The position numbers and the translations under genes were made by a program. Under the pieces are notes generated by a model. The model was not told where the DNA came from, ran no database searches, and saw only the letters and a list, made by a program, of their open reading frames with translations. A DNA stretch of 23,275 bases from Euprymna scolopes (taxonomy: Eukaryota > Mollusca > Cephalopoda > Sepiida > Sepiolidae): assembly GCA_024364805.1 (NCBI GenBank), contig CM044505.1, positions 79,626,919 through 79,650,193 of the forward strand, given 5' to 3'. Of this stretch, positions 17,801 through 23,275 are shown piece after piece. Each line of letters begins with the position of its first letter. Position 1 is the first letter of the stretch.

Positions 17801-18618
17801 GTCGGTTCTGAAATTTATTTTACCTGCCACTTCACTTTTATCTACTTCGATAAAATCTGTTGTATATAGATTTAGTTTCCACCGCCTCCAAATCTCATAA
17901 TTTTGATCCCAAGCAACGTTGACAATAACGGATCACATAAAAACCTACCTTCACAACATTAAGTATGTTTATGTGTATGTAAAGGATTTGCCCTCAAACA
18001 AATTAAACGATCACAATGATTTAACACATTTGGCGTCGGTGTTTTTTTTTTCTTGTATGTTTTTTTTTTAAATAAAAAAACAAAACAAAAAAACACTATG
18101 GTTACATTTAGAATTTAGTTCTACATAAAAGATGAGAATGTATGGAAGCTCCTCGTGAAAATTTAGATACTTTTGATTTTTGTCAATTTTTTTTTTCTGT
18201 AGGTATTAGACATGGATAAATATTCAACAAGTTTTAATTTGTTCGAAACGTGTGTGTGTGTGTGCGCATATAATTATCCCAGATGGGATTAAAGCAATAG
18301 GTATGGCAAGTGTTTATTTTTACAAAAATAAGAGGTTGCACATTTCTTAAATAGTGATTCCAGCGTCGTGTTGGCTATATCTTTCATAATTTGATTGGTT
18401 CATTTGAGATGAAATCTATATAATATGTATAAACATATACATAAGGATTTAATTATTTTTTGTTTATTAAAGCTAGAAATTTTAGACCAGTCTGATCCAA
18501 TATGCTGCCCATAAAATATTATTGGAGTAAGTATTCTTGTCAACACTCATAATGGCAGCCAATTTTTGCTTTTTAGTGTTCAATGTATATTCAGAGTTAC
18601 GTCCCCTTAATATTCTAT

Positions 18619-18620
<2 letters not shown>
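17801..18620. other. AT-rich stretch with A/T runs, no gene seen
   Basis: No gene found. A GTGTTTTTTTT to AAAAAAACAC self-complementary run lies at about 18039-18096, and a short (GT) run at 18250-18264. Confidence 0.5.

Positions 18621-18621
<1 letters not shown>

Positions 18622-18651
<30 letters not shown>
18622..18651. repeat. (CA)n microsatellite
   Basis: 30 bases of CA, the source of the HTHTH/VCVCV tracts in overlapping frames. Confidence 0.95.
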
Positions 18652-18654
<3 letters not shown>

Positions 18655-18689
18655 CTAAGCATAAGAGTAATGTGAAGTTATTATTGAAA

Positions 18690-18935
18690 AGGAAAAAAAA
18701 AGGTTTCGTATCCACGCAAATACTTGATGTCCGGTTCTCCTTCGATAACAGATGTTAAGCCAGGTTGAGAATGATCAGTACAAGGTGGGTGATTTGTAAA
18801 TGAAGTTTTGTATATTTCTGACCGAGATTTACAGGTGGCTAGAAACGGCATGTAAATTTGATATTCCCTGAAAACTTTCGTTCTAGGAGCTAACTCTCTC
18901 AGCCTTTCTTGATCTAATATCACGTCAGGTATTAC
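18690..18935 (-). other. Unrecognised open frame of mixed composition, possible exon
   Basis: The minus strand stays open for about 80 codons with a protein-like composition, including LDQERLRELAPRTKVFREYQ and SVIEGEPDIKYLRGYET. There is no in-frame ATG at the start, so it would have to be an internal exon or a decayed coding fragment. A GTATTT donor-like site lies inside the frame near 18724. I do not recognise a family. It is less repeat-like than the other short frames in the window. Confidence 0.25.
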
Positions 18936-19120
18936 TTAATAATACATAATGACGTTGAGTTACACAAAAAATTGTTATATATGGCAAAGAGTATCTTATG
19001 AGTCTAAGATTTTTACAGTTCGGAAAATTTCTGAAATTCTACAAAAATTTAACAAGATTTGAGTTACACACATTTTCTGTTTTTCTATGGAAATGTTAAA
19101 GCAAATCTCTCTTCATTCCT
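18936..19120. other. No supported feature
   Basis: AT-rich with no feature seen. Confidence 0.4.
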
Positions 19121-19121
19121 A

Positions 19122-19125
19122 TGTG

Positions 19126-19168
<43 letters not shown>
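19122..19168. repeat. Compound (GT)n(TA)n microsatellite
   Basis: Short GT run, then about 34 bases of TA. Confidence 0.95.
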
Positions 19169-19171
<3 letters not shown>

Positions 19172-19388
19172 AGTTGAAGGTCTAGATACGAAAGACTGGA
19201 CTTCGGAAATTTTCAGTTTATGAAGCGTGATGTGAATTTCGTCTCGGGATGCGAAAGCTACGTCTATTTTTTTTAGACATTCGGTTCTTCGAAACATTTT
19301 TTAAATAGGGGTTTGATAAGATTTGGGGATGTAATTTTCTGGGAAGTATTTTTCTTGGAGTTGAATTTTTGTAGATTTACCCGTTTCC

Positions 19389-19391
<3 letters not shown>

Positions 19392-19421
<30 letters not shown>
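19392..19421. repeat. Poly-T tract
   Basis: About 30 T after ACCCGTTTCCCCA. No flanking duplication was recognised. Confidence 0.9.
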
Positions 19422-19428
<7 letters not shown>

Positions 19429-19920
19429 AAAACCTTAGGAAAGTATTGATGCCATTCAAATTAACACATTTGAAAAAAAAAAGATCGAAAGCCTTTTCTG
19501 TTTTTAATTTTTACCGTTGACTTTAAGAGTGGGAGGGGGTTAACAAAATTCCCACCCCTTATTATCTTAGAAATTATAAATTAGTTGTAAGAAATAATCC
19601 ATTTGACTTTGAAAACTTAACTGAAATAATTTTCAGAATTGATATTGTATTTAGGCGCACTCGGCGTTTCCTCTGAGTTTGTGAAGACTTGCTGCAATTC
19701 TATTACAAGCCCTGAACCTTATATTGAGTTTTACATTTCTATTATAGATTTAATTCCCTTTGAGCACTTTCTTCCTCGCCATTACCTGTTCATAGATTTT
19801 ATTTTACGAATAAAGATTACTTAAAATAAAGACGACACAGTAATATTTTTTATTTGAATGTCAAACTAAAGAAATAGTGACGTTATTAACGGTTAGGTAC
19901 TATTTGCTCTTCCATGGGCC
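19422..19920. other. No supported feature
   Basis: AT-rich. A 61-codon plus-strand frame at 19639 lacks motifs and ends by chance. Confidence 0.5.
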
Positions 19921-19921
19921 T

Positions 19922-20034
19922 GGATATGACCTTAAACTATATCCGATGGTGAGGCCCCAGCTTGCGGGAGTGTGAAGCCACTCTTTGCCATTGCTCCCAG
20001 GTCCACTCTGACCCGAAATGGTAGTACCTGTTAG
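19922..20034 (+). repeat. Composite repeat, first copy of duplicated block D1
   Basis: Shares with 20184-20272 the order GGATATGACCTTAAACTATA, a TCC-x-GTGGTG-like join, then CCATTGCTCCCAGGTCCACT and GGTAGTACCT. Its start is a perfect hairpin (GGATAT with ATATCC). This copy has a GC-richer insert (CCAGCTTGCGGGAGTGTGAA) that the second lacks. Confidence 0.8.
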
Positions 20035-20183
20035 GCTCTCAACTGTGTGTGTGTGTGCAGTCAGCACCAACCCTATTCAGGGTTTAAACGACTTCCTCCG
20101 AAGGACGGCCCTGTCGGTGGGGCATTAGAATACGCCGACTGCCCCCCCCCTGCAAAGGGTAAAAGTCCCTCAATGGAGGTCCT
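20035..20183 (+). repeat. Spacer between D1 copies, rich in short hairpins
   Basis: Contains a short (GT)n run (20045-20058), then AACCCT-ATTC-AGGGTT (20069-20084), CTTC-CTCC-GAAG (20092-20103), and the interleaved pairs GTCGG/CCGAC (20113-20117 with 20135-20139) and GGGGCA/TGCCCC (20119-20124 with 20140-20145). The last two cross, as in an H-type pseudoknot. GC content is far above the window average. Confidence 0.6.
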
Positions 20184-20272
20184 GGATATGACCTTAAACT
20201 ATATCCAGTGGTGGAGCCACCCTTTAATTACCATTGCTCCCAGGTCCACTCTGATCTGGAGTGGTAGTACCT
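20184..20272 (+). repeat. Composite repeat, second copy of block D1
   Basis: See 19922-20034. Here the first hairpin extends to 8 bp (CTGGATAT with ATATCCAG, 20182-20208), and a second forms from CCACTC and GAGTGG (20246-20264) inside AGGT/ACCT. Confidence 0.8.
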
Positions 20273-20400
20273 ATGGGTTAAATAGAAACCGACGTGAAAA
20301 CAACAAATATATTCTATTAAAAAAATTTTCTTACGAATCTTTGGATTCGGCATTAAATAACCCGAAAAGGGTTGATATGCCGTAAAACAACCAAACCAAT
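20273..20400 (+). repeat. Block D2, first copy, with nested hairpin
   Basis: Starts ATGGGTTAAATAGAAACCGA and ends AACAACCAAACCAATC. Between these lie CGAATC-TTTG-GATTCG (20334-20349) and a nested hairpin with outer CGGCAT/ATGCCG and inner AACCC-GAAAA-GGGTT (20348-20382). The related block at 20646-20742 lacks this hairpin segment. Confidence 0.75.
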
Positions 20401-20530
20401 CCTCCGAAGGAGGAAGTTTCATGGGAGTATGAAATTCACAAGCGGCCCCAAGTCGCATGTATATCCCTGTTAGGGGAGATGACGACGTTAGATTTTTGCA
20501 ACTCTTTGCAGAGAGGTGTCGACGTCCTCC
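20400..20530 (-). repeat. Hairpin-rich body of the 5S-linked element
   Basis: Perfect short hairpins follow each other: TCCTCC-GAA-GGAGGA (20400-20414), TTTCAT-GGGAGT-ATGAAA (20417-20434), CCCT-GTT-AGGG (20465-20475) and CTCT-TTGC-AGAG (20502-20513). The GTGTCGACGTCCTC block at 20516-20529 is shared with 5S-like copy 1 at 861-874. On the minus strand this lies directly after the 5S-like part, so it may be the body of a 5S-headed repeat. Confidence 0.55.
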
Positions 20531-20639
20531 TACATACAGCACCTGAACTTCCCAAATTGGTCACCCATTTTAGTAATGATCAGGCTCAACGTTGCTTAAC
20601 TTCAGTGATCTGACGAACCGGTGTGTCAACCTGATTATG
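20531..20639 (-). repeat. 5S rRNA-like segment, copy 3 (antisense)
   Basis: Plus strand blocks in reverse-complement 5S order: TACATACAGCACCTGAACTT, GGTCACCCATTTTAGTAATG, ATCAGGCTCAACGTTGCTTA, ACTTCAGTGATCTGACG, ACCGGTGTGTCAACCTGAT. Nearly the full length of 5S is represented with modest divergence. Minus-strand transcription from a 5S-type internal promoter would run into the hairpin-rich body at 20400-20530. Confidence 0.7.
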
Positions 20640-20645
20640 CACACT

Positions 20646-20742
20646 ATGAGTTAAATAGAAACCGACTTGAAAAAAAACCCCAAATATATTCTATTAAATT
20701 TTCTTCAAAAACAGAAAGGCGAAAAAACAACCAACCAATCTT
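20646..20742 (+). repeat. Block D2, second copy, lacking the hairpin
   Basis: Starts ATGAGTTAAATAGAAACCGA, continues CAAATATATTCTATTAAATT and ends AAACAACCAACCAATC, collinear with 20273-20400 except that about 30-35 bases of hairpin sequence are missing and replaced by a short A-rich stretch. It lies immediately after the 5S-like segment. Confidence 0.75.
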
Positions 20743-21814
20743 ATTTCATTCTGGTTTGCTCTAATAAAATTTAATGACCCTTTTCATGGAGTTTGGAACG
20801 GTTTAGATTTGTGTAAAACGCTTTTCAGGATACGAAAATTTCAAGATACGAATTAGTTGCGGCTTGGCATTCGTATCTAGAAGTCTTACTGTATATTTTG
20901 AAAAAAACAAACAAATTAATAAGGCATCCAGTTGAGACGTTACATCCCCGTAATTTTGGTCGCTCCTCCCTCCTTCCCCCGTCGAGTCAAGACGGTGTCA
21001 GCTAGGTAATACTTTTACACGGGAATTTGTTCAAACATCAATAGCAACGAGACAAACTTAGTACGATCAAATTTTAAGAAACGACATTTGAAATTATTTT
21101 CTTTGTTTCCTTAATGAAACATCTTAGCTTTGCTTTAGTTACAGAAACCGTTAATAATTATTGTATTTATTACTCTTGAATAAGTTTAATGAAACGAAAT
21201 GAGCAGCTACGGCGAATATATACGCTTATGTGAAACTTATAGAAATACGTGACACTAAGGACACGAATTAATGGATTTATGAAATAGAATAAACCCCGAT
21301 TGCGAAAAAGGCAAGCAACAGAAAAGGAAAGAAATATAAGGAATAGAAACTGGTGAAAATAAACATATGGCATAAAAGGTAATATACTATTGTTATTGCT
21401 AGTCTAGAGTTCAGTAGTTTGGGGAATATGCAAGATTAGACTTTCAAGTCCTCCATAAATAAAAGAAAGATTGATTTTAATAATAGATTGTAAGCATTGT
21501 ACTGAATTTACAGTAATTATAATTGTCTGAAATGCGTCAGATTTTTAAAAATATACATATTTACCTGTTCTTGGTTTTTCATGTATGCGGAGGCGCGGCT
21601 TCTTGATTTTTTTTTTCTCCCTGTGTTAGGATCCAAAAATGTTCTACCAAGGTTATGTTGTCTTATTCTGTCATATGAAATGTTTGCTTAACTTTGGATT
21701 TTATACCCTTTCGATAGGTTAGTTCCTCGATAATGTTTGAATTATCACGCAATTTTTTGTTTTTTTTTGTTTTTGTTTTTTTTTGTTTAAGGAATGTAAT
21801 TCGTTGGTTCGTAC

Positions 21815-21816
<2 letters not shown>
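20743..21816. other. No supported feature
   Basis: Contains no recognised gene. A 67-codon minus-strand frame at 21170-21373 is F/L/I/S-rich and looks like chance. Confidence 0.5.

Positions 21817-21857
<41 letters not shown>
21817..21857. repeat. Poly-T tract
   Basis: About 41 T, preceded by T-rich TTTTTTGTTTTTTTTTG-like sequence from about 21752. Confidence 0.9.
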
Positions 21858-21858
<1 letters not shown>

Positions 21859-22530
21859 GTCTGAAAACGTCCTGAACGAATGATTCCAATTCTGTCGAGA
21901 CTTTGTCTCAGGCGCTGTTTATGGCTTTGTCAATAGCATGATGAAAACATTATAGACAGATAGCTATCTGAAATGTCTTTTTCTCGTCGGAACGGGTTTA
22001 CCACACGAGTAATGTTCAAGTGAACGAGTGAAAATTATGGGAGACAGAAGTATACCCTTCAGCATTAAAAGCTAACAGATTATCGCTTGCTCTCGACCAA
22101 AATACTTTCGTGTGTGTGTATAACAGTATATATTAGTTCATACTCGTACATAATTTTGTCTGACATCAAGGAGTTTGTCATGTTATGCCGACATCTAAAA
22201 GCAATGCGAATTCACTTAAAACATAAATGATACGTGTGTGTGTGTGCGCGCGTGTATGTCTGTATATATATATATATGTTTTTTTTATTTAAAAACATCT
22301 GAGGACTAAATCGCGCACGGGTTCTCTTCTTGCGAAGCGCAAATGTCAGGAAGCCGTTTTCATCTCTTGTGTTCCTCTCATTTTGCTGTTATTTCGGTGG
22401 CGGCCTTTTCATCTAGGGGATCAAAAACATACGCGCCAGTTTCAAAGAAGCCGGCACTTATCTTCTATCCTCCGCCATATACCTCACCTCACCACATCAG
22501 TCCTCTGATCCGTAGGCTCATAAGTGTAAA
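21858..22530. other. No supported feature
   Basis: A (GT)n/(CG) then (TA)n patch lies at 22232-22277. A GC-richer stretch (22310-22530) holds a plus-strand frame beginning MSGSRFHLLCSSHFAVISVA, which ends inside the TA microsatellite. No family is recognised and I do not support it as a gene. Confidence 0.4.
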
Positions 22531-22533
22531 GGA

Positions 22534-22537
<4 letters not shown>

Positions 22538-22580
<43 letters not shown>
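22538..22580. repeat. (TA)n microsatellite
   Basis: 43 bases of alternating T/A. Confidence 0.95.
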
Positions 22581-22583
<3 letters not shown>

Positions 22584-23275
22584 GGCATACATATTAGTAA
22601 TAACGTTCTATGAAAAGACGCATCTCCCACACACATAATTACTGGCTAACACGTGCGTGATAGATGTACAGAAACTTCTCAAAACGTACATAACATCTAC
22701 ATATAATCAACTATCTTATATGTAGATACATATACACGCACAAATTTCTCAGTCGCGTAGTCAAAGGCAGCTGGCTGTATGCGCACACATTTATGAACGC
22801 ATACGCAGTCAAGGCGATCAAGACTATCATATTTCGCCGAAAGATTTTTGAAAGTAAAGACTCTAAGTATATACAGAAAACACTGTAAACATGTATATGT
22901 ATAAACACACGTGTGTGTCTGTGTATATACACATTGCATATGAAGGTCATTCGTGCGTATGTATATGTGACAGATGCAGAGAGGTGTAAAATTAAACGAA
23001 TTAAAAAAAATTTTTTTGTGTCTATAGTCACAAATGTTAGTGTATGTTTCGTAAAGAAATGCAAATAGAAAGTTTTAAAAATATTGAATAATAATAAAGT
23101 AAATTACTGAAAATAGTAAAAGGATGTAAACTAAAAAATTACTACAGATAGTTATTGTGGATGCGTATATTCGTCTCTAAAACTTGGCCTAGCATTCTTT
23201 TCATCCATGTTCTTTTCCCCCTTATCTCCCTTTGTGTGATTTTTCACCTCTCTTTCTGTGTGTGGTTTTAAACTC
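22581..23275. other. Degenerate TA/CA/GT-rich sequence, no gene seen
   Basis: Irregular dinucleotide-like sequence (TATATACACATTGC, ACACACGTGTGTGTCTGTG and similar) produces overlapping Y/C/V/T-rich frames on the minus strand that are not credible genes. The last 250 bases are AT-rich with a pyrimidine-rich end. Confidence 0.5.

Noticed and set aside
20228-20542. 104-codon minus-strand frame
   Set aside because: It lies wholly in the hairpin-rich composite repeat, and its peptide reflects repeated hairpin sequence rather than a protein family.
22343-22582. 79-codon plus-strand frame starting MSGSRFHLLC
   Set aside because: Ends in a YIYIYI tract from the TA microsatellite; no recognisable domain or splice signal.
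22697-23064. Overlapping minus-strand frames of 80 and 117 codons
   Set aside because: Built from degenerate TA/CA/GT sequence, giving Y/T/C/V-rich peptides without motifs.
1-23275. CRISPR array or prokaryotic operon
   Set aside because: No regularly spaced direct repeats with unique spacers, no ribosome-binding-site-led genes and a eukaryotic repeat landscape.

Overview
The window is AT-rich, gene-poor eukaryotic DNA with many microsatellites, poly-A/T runs, one 977-base assembly gap and scattered transposon remnants. Nothing looks prokaryotic. A molluscan, possibly cephalopod, source fits the 5S rRNA-like segments (their match to a metazoan/molluscan 5S is recalled from memory), the mariner and non-LTR retrotransposon remnants, and the density of (CA)n, (TA)n and poly-T tracts. 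The organism is an inference. I find no complete protein gene. The window is best read as intergenic or intronic repeat-derived DNA.

Layout. 1-4170: the 3' end of a LINE ORF (553-702), an antisense 5S rRNA-like segment (861-968) and a decayed mariner-type transposon (2731-3050). 4170-6030: an unrecognised open frame (4175-4635, minus) and two foldback elements with hammerhead-ribozyme-like arms (4990-5215 and 5293-5440), then a GC-richer block. 6030-10280: microsatellites, a second mariner fragment (8068-8370, minus), a hammerhead-shaped sequence (8458-8507, minus) and a 128-base foldback (8736-8863). 11001-11977 is the gap. 12300-14710: diverged repeats in duplicate, three more hammerhead-bearing segments (12779-12871, 13040-13117, 13566-13640) and imperfect tandem units. 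15200-17800: two further 5S-like segments and a third mariner fragment. 19900-20750: a composite repeat with internal duplications, an unusually dense run of perfect short hairpins and an antisense 5S-like end. The remainder to 23275 holds simple repeats only.

The strongest signal is a set of hammerhead-ribozyme-like folds. Two of them (8458-8507 and 13067-13117, both minus) carry every core element I can check by eye: CUGANGA, a stem II hairpin, GAAA, a stem III, a GUA cleavage triplet and a perfectly paired 5-bp stem I. Others sit head-to-head in palindromes, and most abut (TA)n or (CA)n tracts. Hammerheads in retrozymes and Penelope-like elements are established; that this window's short palindromic family belongs there is inference. 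The second signal is the hairpin-dense 5S-linked block near 20.1-20.6 kb.
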